Source of the DNA: Catenulispora sp. GP43
GTDB lineage: Bacteria; Actinomycetota; Actinomycetes; Streptomycetales; Catenulisporaceae
NCBI RefSeq assembly: GCF_041260665.1
Contig: NZ_JBGCCT010000033.1
Coordinates: 1 to 64,000 of the forward strand
Direction: 5' to 3'
DNA: 64,000 nt
Shown here: positions 18,081-26,532 of the stretch, piece by piece
Layout: each line of letters starts with the position of its first letter
Numbering within the stretch: position 1 is the first letter of the stretch
The notes under the pieces: generated by a model
Databases searched by the model: none
Told to the model about the DNA's origin: nothing
Seen by the model: the letters and a program-made list of their open reading frames with translations, nothing else
Position numbers and translations under genes: made by a program

Positions 18081-18243
18081 TGATCTGCGACGCTACCGTA
18101 TCCTGCGTCGCAAGTCCGATCGCCCGTTGGGTCTGCGGATCGTAGCCCGAAAGGCGGTGCGCTTCTGCGAGCTCCAGAATGGACGGGCGAGGGTGTCGAC
18201 CCCCGGGCCGACGAAGGGCACAGATCGCGTGGGCTTCAGGGCT

Positions 18244-19119
18244 TCAGGATCCTGCAGGTTGCCCGAACGCTGCGCGGTTCTCCGCGAGAAAGTCCTCAAG
18301 GCTTCTTGGAACCCGCCCCAGAACCGCCTCGATCACAGAGTTCGGCGACTCCGGCCGCGTGACGGCCAGGCGTTGGATCTCCACGATGTGTCGGGCCAGC
18401 CAGTCGGGCATGCCCGCGGTGTGCACGAGGTGGGCGTGGAATTCGGCGGGGTCCAGATCGACGGAGGCGACCGGCCGTCCCGTCAGCGACGTCAGCAAGG
18501 CCGCGAGCTCGGGATGGGAGACGGCCCGTCCGCCGGTGAGTTCGTATGTCGCACCCGCTAGTTCCGGCTGCGTCAGAACGGCAGCCGCCACATCGGCGAT
18601 GTCTCGGACGTCGACGTAGTTGCAGGGCGCCGCACCCATCGTCCCGATGATGACGCCCCTTGCCGCCACCACAGGTGCGAGGACGAGCAGCTTCTGCATG
18701 AAGGCGTACGGACGCAGGATACTGACACGAGGGATCATCGCCGCCAGGTGCGCTTCTATCGCGGCGTGGCCGCGCGACACGGCGACGGGCGAGTCCGGTT
18801 CGGCGGCCGGCGCGGAAAGCTTGACCAGGTGCCCGATGCCGGCCGCGGCCGCGGCGTCGATCACCGCGGTCTCCAGCTCGACCTGGTCCGGCCCGTTCGC
18901 CATGGACAAGAAGAGCTGGTCGCAGCCCTTCAGCCCCGCGCGCAGCGAGTGGGGGTGGGCGGCGTCGGCGTACGCGACTTCTATCGGCGCGACGGCCGTG
19001 ATGGTTCCGCGCAGCTTTTGCGGCGTGCGGGCCAGGGCGCGGCAGGGGACGCTCTGGGCGGAGAGTGTGCGGAGCAGGGTGTTGCCGGTGCTGCCGGTCG
19101 CTCCCATGACGGCGATCAT
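18244..19119 (-). CDS. NmrA-like NAD(P)-binding oxidoreductase
   Basis: A 291-residue atypical SDR/NmrA-family protein. The N-terminus has the Rossmann motif GATGSTGNTLL (6-16), and LVKLSAPAAEPDSPVAVSRGHAAIEAHL and RPYAFMQKLLVLAPVV are typical of NmrA/azoreductase-like members. The ATG at 19117-19119 overlaps the stop of the membrane-protein gene before it (ATGA) and has GGAAGGA upstream. Proteins of this type act as NAD(P)H-dependent reductases or redox sensors. It is probably repressed by the neighbouring MarR regulator. Confidence 0.88.
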   Translation of the reverse strand: MIAVMGATGSTGNTLLRTLSAQSVPCRALARTPQKLRGTITAVAPIEVAYADAAHPHSLRAGLKGCDQLFLSMANGPDQVELETAVIDAAAAAGIGHLVKLSAPAAEPDSPVAVSRGHAAIEAHLAAMIPRVSILRPYAFMQKLLVLAPVVAARGVIIGTMGAAPCNYVDVRDIADVAAAVLTQPELAGATYELTGGRAVSHPELAALLTSLTGRPVASVDLDPAEFHAHLVHTAGMPDWLARHIVEIQRLAVTRPESPNSVIEAVLGRVPRSLEDFLAENRAAFGQPAGS

Positions 19120-19556
19120 GCGAAGTCCTTCCGGGTCGGGGACGTGGTGCCGCGGTGTGCGGCGGCGGGGCGGGCAGAAGCCGAGCCGTGCCAGCGCCAG
19201 GTGACGATGGTCGCTGCCAACACGGCGGCCACGGGCAGGTCTATGCGCAGTCGCGGCAGCAGGACGGAGGCCGGCAGCCCCACCGCGGCGGCGATCGCGC
19301 CGGCTGTCAGGCCGGCGGCCAGGGCGGCCGGCAGGCGCCGCCGCGATCGTCGCGCCGCACCGCGCCGTTGCAGGATGGCTCCGGTGATGGCCGCGACGAC
19401 GGCGGAGGTGAGGCCGATCGAGGTCGGGGCGGCGACGGCGAGCGCGCTCTGGTGCGTGGCCAGGCCGCTGATTCCCGCGGTCACGGCGGGGGCGAGGAAG
19501 GCGACGAACACCTCTTCGCGGAGTTTGAAGGGACGGGGTGGGCGTTTTCCGGGCAT
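19116..19556 (-). CDS. Hypothetical four-helix membrane protein
   Basis: A 146-residue protein not recognised as a named family. After a basic N-terminus (MPGKRPPRPFKLREE) it has about four hydrophobic segments (near 15-32, 38-62, 77-97 and 103-118) and a basic loop (RRGAARRSRRR) between the second and third. The ATG at 19556 is chosen over a GTG at 19568 because GGAGG lies 6 bases upstream. It is first of a two-gene operon with the NmrA-like gene and has a MarR-type operator just upstream. Confidence 0.75.
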   Translation of the reverse strand: MPGKRPPRPFKLREEVFVAFLAPAVTAGISGLATHQSALAVAAPTSIGLTSAVVAAITGAILQRRGAARRSRRRLPAALAAGLTAGAIAAAVGLPASVLLPRLRIDLPVAAVLAATIVTWRWHGSASARPAAAHRGTTSPTRKDFA

Positions 19557-19574
19557 GGTGGCCTCCACAAGTGA

Positions 19575-19590
19575 TTAGGCGGCTAACTAC
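19575..19590. promoter_or_regulatory. MarR-type operator, copy 1
   Basis: TTAGGCGGCTAACTAC matches the MarR promoter palindrome at 20177-20194 in 12 of 16 positions when aligned on the GGCG core. It lies about 20 bp upstream of the membrane protein start, so the same regulator probably controls this operon. Confidence 0.6.
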
Positions 19591-19611
19591 ATGGGCATGG
19601 GAAAGGGCATG

Positions 19612-19648
19612 ATGGGGCAGTGGGGCAGTGGGGCAGTGAGGCGGTGGG
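19612..19648. repeat. Short G-rich direct repeats
   Basis: About four imperfect copies of an 8-bp unit GGGGCAGT fill the stretch between the membrane protein promoter and the end of the MarR gene. No terminator hairpin was seen there. Confidence 0.6.
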
Positions 19649-19655
19649 GCCGAGG

Positions 19656-20171
19656 TCAGTCTGCGACGAAAGCGCCGATGCCCTCGTCGATCCGCTCCAG
19701 CATGCCGAGGAACTGTCCGCGCTCGTCGATGCTGAGCGCGCCGACCAGGGCTTGCAGTCGCTCGAAGTGCTCGGCGGCCATGTCCCGAAGGCGCTGCGCT
19801 CCTTGCTCGGTCAGGGACACGACGGCACCGCGGCCGTCCTCCGCGGACGCGCTGCGGACCACGAGTCCCTCCCGCTCGAGGCCGGCGAGCAGACCGGTCA
19901 CCGTCGCCCGCGTCACTCCGAGGCTGGCAGCCAATTGCGACGGGGACTTCCCGCCGCCGTGGTCTTCCAGGTCGGCCAGCAGGCGGTAGCGCCCGGTGGA
20001 CAGCCCGAAGCGGGCGAAGTGCACCTCGGACGCCTGTCCGAGCCGGGCCCCGACCGCCATCAGCCGCGCCGCCACCAGGATGGACTGCGGATCGGCGTCG
20101 AGGCCGTAGTGGCGGATCTGGCGCCGGGCCTGGTCCAGGCTCGGCGTGGCGGGTCGGGCTTCCGGGGTCAT
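19656..20171 (-). CDS. MarR-family transcriptional regulator
   Basis: A 171-residue MarR-type regulator. The winged helix covers about 65-125 (GLSTGRYRLLADLEDHGGGKSPSQLAASLGVTRATVTGLLAGLEREGLVVRSASAEDGRGAVVSLTEQG), flanked by dimerization helices. The ATG at 20169-20171 lies next to a palindrome that overlaps the likely promoter, so it is probably autorepressed. A second, similar site lies before the downstream operon. The inducing ligand is unknown. Confidence 0.92.
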   Translation of the reverse strand: MTPEARPATPSLDQARRQIRHYGLDADPQSILVAARLMAVGARLGQASEVHFARFGLSTGRYRLLADLEDHGGGKSPSQLAASLGVTRATVTGLLAGLEREGLVVRSASAEDGRGAVVSLTEQGAQRLRDMAAEHFERLQALVGALSIDERGQFLGMLERIDEGIGAFVAD

Positions 20172-20176
20172 GAAGA

Positions 20177-20194
20177 TAGTATGGCGCCTTACTA
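20177..20194. promoter_or_regulatory. MarR-type operator, copy 2 (autoregulatory)
   Basis: TAGTA-TGGCGCCT-TACTA is an 18-bp near-perfect palindrome just upstream of the MarR start at 20171. Only the bases flanking the GGCGCC core break the symmetry. Confidence 0.7.
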
Positions 20195-20412
20195 CTTGGC
20201 CGGTCAAGTCGCGCCGAGTCGCACCGGAGTCGCGCCGGAGTAGCGCCGAGCACCTCAGAACACTGCCAGCCCGGCTCCGCGAACCGTTCGCGCACACCGC
20301 TGCAGCCTGAGCAAGGCTCTGACCAAAACCGCCGGGGCGGGCGCGACCTGGTTCAGCGGTGCGGTGGCTCGATCGAGGCCTGACCGTCTGGCCCGCGGTC
20401 GATTGGCCCCGG

Positions 20413-21858
20413 TCACCAGCTGGTCGCGATGTAAGAGGTCTCCAGATACTCCTCGATCCCCTCGAACCCGCCCTCGCGCCCCAGCCCCGACTGCCGCACC
20501 CCGCCGAACGGCGCCGCCGGATCTGACACCAGGCCGCGGTTCAGGCCGATCATGCCGATCTCCAGCTGCTCACCGATCCGCAGGCCGCGGGCCAGGTCGC
20601 GGGTGTAGAGGTAGCCGGTGAGGCCGTATTCGGTGGCGTTGGCCCGTGCGACGATCTCCTCGTCGGAGGCGACCGGGTAGATCGCGGCCACCGGTCCGAA
20701 GACCTCCTCAGTGGCGAGCGTGGAGGCTTGGGAGGACCCCGTGAGGACCGTTGCCGGGTAGAAGAAGCCGGGGCCGGCGGCGGGGGTGGCGCCGAGGTGG
20801 ATCTTCGCGCCGCCGGCCACCACGTCGTCCACCAGCTTCGTGATGCGTTCCACGGCGCGGCGGTTCACCATCGGGCCGAGACCGGTGGCCTCGTCCGAGC
20901 CGGGGCCCAGTCGCAGGGCCGCCATGCGGTCGGTGAGCTTGGCGGTGAACTCCTCGGCGACTTCCGCGCGGACCAGGAATCGGTTGGCCGCGGTGCAGGC
21001 TTGGCCGCCGTTGCGCATCTTGGCGAGCATCGCGCCGTCGACCGCGGTGTCCAGGTCGGCGTCTTCGAGCACGATGAAGGGCGCGTTGCCGCCGAGCTCC
21101 ATCGAACAGCGCAGGACGCGGGGTGCGGCCTGGGCCAGCAGCAGTCGCCCGACGGCCGTCGAGCCGGTGAAGGACAGCTTGCGGACGCGCTCGTCGGCCA
21201 GTGCCGCGGCCACCAGCGGCCCTGGCTGCGCGGTCGGCAGCACGTTGACCACTCCGGGCGGCGCGCCGGCCTCGGCCAGTAGTCCCGCCAAATACAGCGC
21301 GGTCAAGGGGGTGTCCTCGGCCGGCTTCAGCACCACGGTGCAGCCCGCCGCCAGCGCCGGCCCGATCTTGCGCGTCGCCATCGCCGCAGGGAAGTTCCAC
21401 GGCGTGACCAGCAGGCACACTCCCACCGGCTTGCGCAGCGTCAGGATCCGGTTGCCACCGCTCGGTGCGGTCCGCAGCTCGCCGCCGATCCGCGGCGCCT
21501 CCTCGGCGAACCAGCGGAAGAACTCGGCGGCGTAGCCGACCTCGGCGCGCGCGTCGGCGAGCGTCTTGCCCATTTCCAGGGTCATGAGCGTGGCCAACTC
21601 CTCGGCCCGCTCATGCATCAGCTCGAACGCGCGCCGCAGCACCTCGCCACGGACCCGCGGCGCGGTTCGCGACCACGTCGGCAGCGCGTCGGAGGCGGCG
21701 GCGAGTGCCGACTCCAGATCCCGCTCCCCGGCTCCGGCGACGGTCGCCAGTACCTCACCGGTGGCGGGGTTCAGGACGTCGAAGAGGTCGCCGTCGCCGA
21801 CGGCCCACGCACCGGCTATGTAAGGGCTTGAGGGCAGTTCCCTCATCGTGGCACTCAC
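20413..21858 (-). CDS. Aldehyde dehydrogenase, succinate-semialdehyde dehydrogenase type
   Basis: A 481-residue aldehyde dehydrogenase with [54 protein letters not shown] (base Glu), catalytic Cys in NGGQACTAANR, and EEVFGPVA. ELGGNAPFIV and GQACTAANR are typical of NADP-dependent succinate-semialdehyde dehydrogenases (GabD type). The GTG at 21856-21858 overlaps the alcohol dehydrogenase stop (GTGA); an ATG at 21846 is the alternative. It is the last gene of the ten-gene operon. The true substrate may be another semialdehyde. Confidence 0.9.
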   Translation of the reverse strand: MSATMRELPSSPYIAGAWAVGDGDLFDVLNPATGEVLATVAGAGERDLESALAAASDALPTWSRTAPRVRGEVLRRAFELMHERAEELATLMTLEMGKTLADARAEVGYAAEFFRWFAEEAPRIGGELRTAPSGGNRILTLRKPVGVCLLVTPWNFPAAMATRKIGPALAAGCTVVLKPAEDTPLTALYLAGLLAEAGAPPGVVNVLPTAQPGPLVAAALADERVRKLSFTGSTAVGRLLLAQAAPRVLRCSMELGGNAPFIVLEDADLDTAVDGAMLAKMRNGGQACTAANRFLVRAEVAEEFTAKLTDRMAALRLGPGSDEATGLGPMVNRRAVERITKLVDDVVAGGAKIHLGATPAAGPGFFYPATVLTGSSQASTLATEEVFGPVAAIYPVASDEEIVARANATEYGLTGYLYTRDLARGLRIGEQLEIGMIGLNRGLVSDPAAPFGGVRQSGLGREGGFEGIEEYLETSYIATSW

Positions 21859-23027
21859 AGCGCCGCCAAAAGAATCGCCTGTACGTCCTCCGTCGAAGCG
21901 GCGCGCGGCGTGTTCGCCATCACCGCGTCCGCGAGCGTGTCCGCGACAAGCTGCGACAGGTCGGCCTTCGTGATCCCGAAGCTGTCCAGCCGCAGGTCCA
22001 GCCGGACGTCCGTGACCAGCTGCCCGATCGCTGCGATGGCCGCGTCCGCGTTGCGCTCGGCCGAGGCCGAGGCGTCGAACACGTCCAGCGGCTCCGCCAA
22101 CCGAGCCAGTCGCTCCACCCGCTCCGGCCGGTTGAACCGCAGGCACTCGCCGAGCACCATCGCCAACGCCACGCCGTGCGGCACGTCGAAGCGTCCGCCC
22201 AGCGGATGCGCGACGCCGTGCACGATCCCGAGCCCCGTCGTGCTCATCGCCAGGCCCGCGGTGTGTGCCGCCAACAGCAGGTGCGAACGCGCCTCCAGGT
22301 CCGAGCCGTCGGTCACCGCGCGCCGCAGGAACCGCGCGACCAGCCGCACGACCTGCAGGTCCAGCCCGTCGGCCCAGGCGTTCGCCCGCACTGACAAGAA
22401 AGACTCCACAGCGTGCGTCAGGCAGTCGATCCCCGAGGCCGCCGTCGCGCCGGCCGGCAGCGTCAGCGTCAGCGCCGGGTCCAGGATCACGGCGCGCGCC
22501 AGGCAGCTCGGGCCGCCGAGGTAGCACTTGCGGTGCGTCGCGGTGTCGGTCACCACGCCGAAGTCGTTGCACTCGGCGCCCGTGCCGGACGTCGTGGGCA
22601 CAGCGATGATCGGCAGCGCCGGTGCCAGTCCGGCGGCGCCCCACTCCAGCGAGGCCGCCGGCACCGTGTTGGCCGCCGCCAGCGCGATGGCCTTCGCGCC
22701 GTCCAGCGCCGAGCCGCCGCCGAGCGAGACCACCGCCGTGCCGGAGCCCAGCGCCCGTACCACCGCGGCCCCGCCGTCCACGTCGTCGGTGGTCGGGTTC
22801 GGGTGCACGTCCCCGAACACCTCGACGTGCAGGTCCGCGGAACGCAGCAGCGCGGCGACGTCCTCGGGCAGGGGAGTGGCGACCAGTCCCCGGTCGGTCA
22901 CGATCGCCGCCTTCGTGGCGCCCAGTGCGCGTACTCGCTCGGCGAGTTCTGATATCGCCCCCACCGCGAAGGTCGCCGGCGGGAACGGCCCGATCCCGAT
23001 GGTCTGCTTGGTGATGTCCAGCGTCAT
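21855..23027 (-). CDS. Iron-containing alcohol dehydrogenase
   Basis: A 390-residue group III alcohol dehydrogenase. The cofactor motif GGGSALDGAKAIAL is near 98-111 and PTTSGTGAE near 145. The metal-ligand region includes DCLTHAVES and GIVHGVAHPLGGRFDVPHGVALA, with the expected His residues. The ATG at 23025-23027 overlaps the preceding dehydrogenase stop (ATGA). Family members oxidise or reduce short alcohols, lactaldehyde, maleylacetate or hydroxyacids. It supplies a second redox step in the catabolic operon. Confidence 0.9.
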   Translation of the reverse strand: MTLDITKQTIGIGPFPPATFAVGAISELAERVRALGATKAAIVTDRGLVATPLPEDVAALLRSADLHVEVFGDVHPNPTTDDVDGGAAVVRALGSGTAVVSLGGGSALDGAKAIALAAANTVPAASLEWGAAGLAPALPIIAVPTTSGTGAECNDFGVVTDTATHRKCYLGGPSCLARAVILDPALTLTLPAGATAASGIDCLTHAVESFLSVRANAWADGLDLQVVRLVARFLRRAVTDGSDLEARSHLLLAAHTAGLAMSTTGLGIVHGVAHPLGGRFDVPHGVALAMVLGECLRFNRPERVERLARLAEPLDVFDASASAERNADAAIAAIGQLVTDVRLDLRLDSFGITKADLSQLVADTLADAVMANTPRAASTEDVQAILLAAL

Positions 23028-23929
23028 GCTGCGGCCTCCATCCGTAGCTCGATCCCCGCGATGTCCTCGTACAGCTTCACCGGCGACATCTCCCCGGCCA
23101 GGTCCCCATAGGCCGCCCGGGCCCGCCGGAACACCTGCTCGGCCACCGCCCCGACCTCGACCGGCACCTTCACCGAGCGCGCCAGGTCCACCGCCAGACC
23201 GGTGTCCTTGCACGCCAGCGCGATCGCGAAGCCCTCGTCGTAGTCGCCGGCTGTCAGCAACGGCAGGAAGTCCCGCTCCAGCAGCACCGAGTTCGCCGGC
23301 GACGCCACCAGCGACCGGTGCAGGACGCCGAGGTCCACCCCGGCCTTCACCCCGACCGTCAGCGCTTCGGCGATCGCCACCAGCTGCACGAACCACAGCT
23401 GGTTGATCATCAGCTTCACCGCGTACCCGGCGCCGTGCCCGCCGACGTGCAGCACCCGCTCCGGGTCGCCCATCACGTCGAACAGCGGCCGCGCTGCCTC
23501 GAAGTCCGCCGCGTCGCCGCCGACGAAGATCTGCAGCATGCCGGAATCAGCACCCTTGGTCATCCCCGACACCGGCGCGTCCAGCACCCGGATCCCGCGC
23601 GCGGCCCCCCGCGCCCGAACCCGCTCGGCGACTTCGGGCACTGATGTCGACATATCGATCCAGAGGCGGTCCTCCGGCATCGCCGCCAGCACCCCGCCCG
23701 CGCCCAGCAGCACGTCCTCGACGATCGCCGGCGTCGGCAGCATGGTGACCACCACGTCGGCCTCGGCGACCGCCGAAGCAGCCGACTCCGCGAGCACCGC
23801 GCCGTGCGCCACCGCGGCGTCGGCGCGCGCCGCCACCGTGTCGAACACGGCCAGCGGCACACCCGCGGCGGCCAGATTGCGGCTCATGTGCCCGCCCATG
23901 TTGCCCAGACCTATGAAGGCGACCTTCAT
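23024..23929 (-). CDS. NAD(P)-dependent beta-hydroxyacid dehydrogenase
   Basis: A 301-residue 3-hydroxyisobutyrate dehydrogenase-like protein: N-terminal Rossmann motif GLGNMGGHMSRNL (7-19), substrate loop DAPVSGMTKGADSGMLQIFVGG, GHGAGYAVKLMINQL with the catalytic Lys, and the KDTGLAVDLA helix. The ATG at 23927-23929 (MKVAFIG) is preceded by GGAGG; a longer frame adds six residues. It overlaps the next gene by ATGA. The substrate is an unknown 3-hydroxyacid, possibly tartronate semialdehyde or hydroxyisobutyrate-like. Confidence 0.9.
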   Translation of the reverse strand: MKVAFIGLGNMGGHMSRNLAAAGVPLAVFDTVAARADAAVAHGAVLAESAASAVAEADVVVTMLPTPAIVEDVLLGAGGVLAAMPEDRLWIDMSTSVPEVAERVRARGAARGIRVLDAPVSGMTKGADSGMLQIFVGGDAADFEAARPLFDVMGDPERVLHVGGHGAGYAVKLMINQLWFVQLVAIAEALTVGVKAGVDLGVLHRSLVASPANSVLLERDFLPLLTAGDYDEGFAIALACKDTGLAVDLARSVKVPVEVGAVAEQVFRRARAAYGDLAGEMSPVKLYEDIAGIELRMEAAA

Positions 23930-23953
23930 CTCAAAGCCCTCCATCACCGGATA

Positions 23954-25432
23954 TCACCCGAGGTTGATCCACGTCGTCTTCAACGCGGTGTAGTTGTCGA
24001 AGGCGTGCAGCGACTTGTCGCGGCCGGAGCCGGAGTCGCCGAATCCGCCGAACGGCGTGATCACGTCGCTGGCGTCAAACGTGTTCACCCACACGGTCCC
24101 GGCCCGCAGATCGCGCGCCGCCTGGTGCGCGGTGGTCAGGTCCCGTGACCAGACGCCGGCCGCGAGCCCGTACCGGGTCCCGTTCGCGAGCCGCACGGCG
24201 TGCGCGGCGTCCTCGGCCGCCAGGTGCAACAACACCGGCCCGAAGATCTCCTCCTGCGCCGACCGCGCGGACGGTGCCACGCCGTCGATCACCGTGGGGG
24301 CCACGAAAGGCGAGGGCAGCGCGTCCGGGCCGCCGACCACGAACCGTCCGCCCTCCTCAGCGGCGGTGTCCAACCAGCCCAGCACCCGTTGCCGGTGCGT
24401 GGCGCCGGCCAACGGTCCCACCTGGGTCGCGGCGTCCAGCGGATCCCCGACCACGAAGCCCTTCGTCTTGGCCGCGACCAGCGCGAGCAGTTCCTCGCGC
24501 ACCTCGGGCACGGTGACCAAAAGCGATCCGGCGTTACAGGTCTGCCCGGCGTTGTAGTAAATGCCCCAGGTGATCGCGTCGGCGGCGGCATCGAGATCCG
24601 CGTCCGCCAGGACCACCTGCGCCGACTTGCCGCCGAGCTCAAGTGCGACCTGCTTGCCGTTCGAATCCCCGGCATACGCCAGTAGCCTGCGACCCACTCC
24701 CGGCGAGCCGGTGAAAGCGATCTTCGCCACCAGATCGTGCTTGGCCAGAGCCGCGCCCGCTACCGGCCCGAGTCCGGGCACGACGTTGAACACGCCGTCC
24801 GGCACCCCAGCGGCGCTCGCCAACTCGGCCAGCAGCAACGAGCCCAGCGTGGAGTCCTCGGCCGGCTTGAGCACCACCGAGTTCCCGGCGGCCAGCGCCG
24901 GCCCGAGCTTCCAGCTGCTGATCATCAGCGGGTAGTTCCAGGGCACGATCGCCCCGACGACACCCAGCGGCTCCCGCGTCACCAGCGCCAGGGCGCTGCG
25001 CGGCGCGGGCGCGATCTCGTCGTAGCGCTTGTCGATCGCCTCGGCGTACCAGCGGATCGCCGCCGCCGTCTTGGGCACGTCCACCACCGTGGTGTCGCCG
25101 ATCGGCTTGCCGACGTCGAGCGTTTCGAGCAGCGCGAGCTCTTCGGCGTGCTCCTCGATCAGCGCGGCGAAGCGCAGCAGCACCCGCTTGCGCACCGCCG
25201 GATCCGCCCTCGACCACACCCCGGACTCAAAGGCCTCATACGCCGACCGTACTGCGCGGTCCACGTCCTCCTCCCCGCTCGCGGCGATCTCGGCCAGTAC
25301 CCGGCCGTCGCGCGGTGAGGTGGAGATGAACCGCTCGCCGGAGGCGGCGGATACGAACTCGCCGCCGATGAACGCGTCCCGCCGCGTGATCTCCAGTGCC
25401 GCCGCCTTTGCGGCCCAATCAGTAGTGCTCAT
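23954..25432 (-). CDS. Aldehyde dehydrogenase, gamma-aminobutyraldehyde/betaine-aldehyde type
   Basis: A 492-residue aldehyde dehydrogenase with VPWNYPLMISSWKLGPALAAGNSVVLKPAEDSTL, FTGSPGVGRRLL, base Glu in [11 protein letters not shown], catalytic Cys in NAGQTCNAGS, and EEIFGPVL. The N-terminal stretch and WVNTFDASDVITPFGGFGDSGSGRDKSLHAFDNYTALKTTWINL resemble the PuuC/GabD-like broad-substrate group. The ATG overlaps the end of the enolase-superfamily gene (ATGA), placing it in the translationally coupled operon. Confidence 0.92.
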   Translation of the reverse strand: MSTTDWAAKAAALEITRRDAFIGGEFVSAASGERFISTSPRDGRVLAEIAASGEEDVDRAVRSAYEAFESGVWSRADPAVRKRVLLRFAALIEEHAEELALLETLDVGKPIGDTTVVDVPKTAAAIRWYAEAIDKRYDEIAPAPRSALALVTREPLGVVGAIVPWNYPLMISSWKLGPALAAGNSVVLKPAEDSTLGSLLLAELASAAGVPDGVFNVVPGLGPVAGAALAKHDLVAKIAFTGSPGVGRRLLAYAGDSNGKQVALELGGKSAQVVLADADLDAAADAITWGIYYNAGQTCNAGSLLVTVPEVREELLALVAAKTKGFVVGDPLDAATQVGPLAGATHRQRVLGWLDTAAEEGGRFVVGGPDALPSPFVAPTVIDGVAPSARSAQEEIFGPVLLHLAAEDAAHAVRLANGTRYGLAAGVWSRDLTTAHQAARDLRAGTVWVNTFDASDVITPFGGFGDSGSGRDKSLHAFDNYTALKTTWINLG

Positions 25433-26532
25433 GCCAGCCGCGCCAATCGTTCCTCGTCGATCTCGAATCCCAAGCCCGGCGCCGACGGCACCTGCAACAT
25501 CCCGTCGGCGGCGATCCGTACCGGTTCGGCCAGCATGAAGTCGCGGCGCTCCTCGGTCCAGGTCGGCGGGTCGTAGGGGTACTCCAGGTAGGGGCCGCCG
25601 CCGACACCGGCGGTGACGTGCAGGTTGGCCAGCAGCCCGATGCCGTTGGACCAGGTGTGCGGGGTGAACCGCCGGTTGCGGGAGAACACGACCTCTGCGA
25701 GGGTCCGGGTGCGCAGCATTCCGGCGGCCAGCACCACGTCCGGCTGGTAGACGTCCAGCACGTCCGCGGTGACCAGGTCCAGCAGTTCCGGGAAGGTGCG
25801 GACCATCTCGCCGCCGGCCACCCGGATCCCGGTGGCCTGCCGCACCGAGCGCAGCCCGGCCACGTCGTCCAGCGGCAGCGGCTCCTCCAGCCAGAACACG
25901 CCGAGTTCGGCCAACGCCGCGGCGATCCGGCGCACCTCGGCCGGGTCCAGGGCGGCGCGCACGTCGCCGGGCATCCGCCAGCTCTGGTTGAGGTCCACCA
26001 TCAGCTCGAAGTCCGGTCCGACTGCCTCGCGGACGGCGCGCAGGGTCGCGATGCCCTCGTCCGCACGCTCGGCCGGGATCCGGATCTTCGCGGCCCGGAA
26101 GCCCTTCTCCTTGATGGCCAGGATGCTGTCCACGCGCTCGGCCGGCCCGAGGATCCGGCCGGTGGAGGCGTAGACCGGCAGCCGGTCCGTGGCTCCGCCG
26201 AACAGCGTGGCCACCGGGACCCCGAGGGCCTTGCCCATGATGTCCCACAGCGCCACCTCCAACGGCCAGTAGCGGCCGGCGTGGAAGGAGATGGTCTCCA
26301 GGGCCCTCACGTGCCGGGCGATCGCCAGCGGGTCGTGGCCCAGGAACAGCTCGGCGTACGGCTCGAAGCCGTCCATGCTGTCCCCGGAGCCGTAGCCGAC
26401 CAGGCCCTCGTCGGTGGTCACCTGGACGACGGTGGCGGCGAACCGGGTACGCGGCACCGGGTCCCACGCGGCGTCGAACGGCGGGTCCAAGGGCAGGGTG
26501 GCCCGCAACAGCCGGATGTCGGCGATTTTCAC
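25429..26532 (-). CDS. Enolase-superfamily enzyme, mandelate racemase subgroup
   Basis: A 367-residue mandelate racemase/muconate lactonizing family protein. The capping domain is at about 1-125. The barrel carries Lys149-x-Arg151 on the second strand, metal ligands Asp180 (VDLNQ), Glu216 (LEEP) and Glu242 (GGE), Asp265 and His292 (TPHTW). A His/Asp dyad with Lys-x-Arg is the mandelate-racemase-subgroup pattern, used by acid-sugar dehydratases and racemases. The GTG at 26530-26532 overlaps the Fae-like stop (GTGA). Epimerases of betaines also belong to this superfamily, which would fit the adjacent importer, but the substrate is open. Confidence 0.9.
   Translation of the reverse strand: MKIADIRLLRATLPLDPPFDAAWDPVPRTRFAATVVQVTTDEGLVGYGSGDSMDGFEPYAELFLGHDPLAIARHVRALETISFHAGRYWPLEVALWDIMGKALGVPVATLFGGATDRLPVYASTGRILGPAERVDSILAIKEKGFRAAKIRIPAERADEGIATLRAVREAVGPDFELMVDLNQSWRMPGDVRAALDPAEVRRIAAALAELGVFWLEEPLPLDDVAGLRSVRQATGIRVAGGEMVRTFPELLDLVTADVLDVYQPDVVLAAGMLRTRTLAEVVFSRNRRFTPHTWSNGIGLLANLHVTAGVGGGPYLEYPYDPPTWTEERRDFMLAEPVRIAADGMLQVPSAPGLGFEIDEERLARLA

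Noticed and set aside
19971-20295. Plus or minus extension of the MarR gene upstream to 20297
   Set aside because: The extension would read through the 20177-20194 palindrome and lacks a ribosome site; the ATG at 20171 fits the family length.
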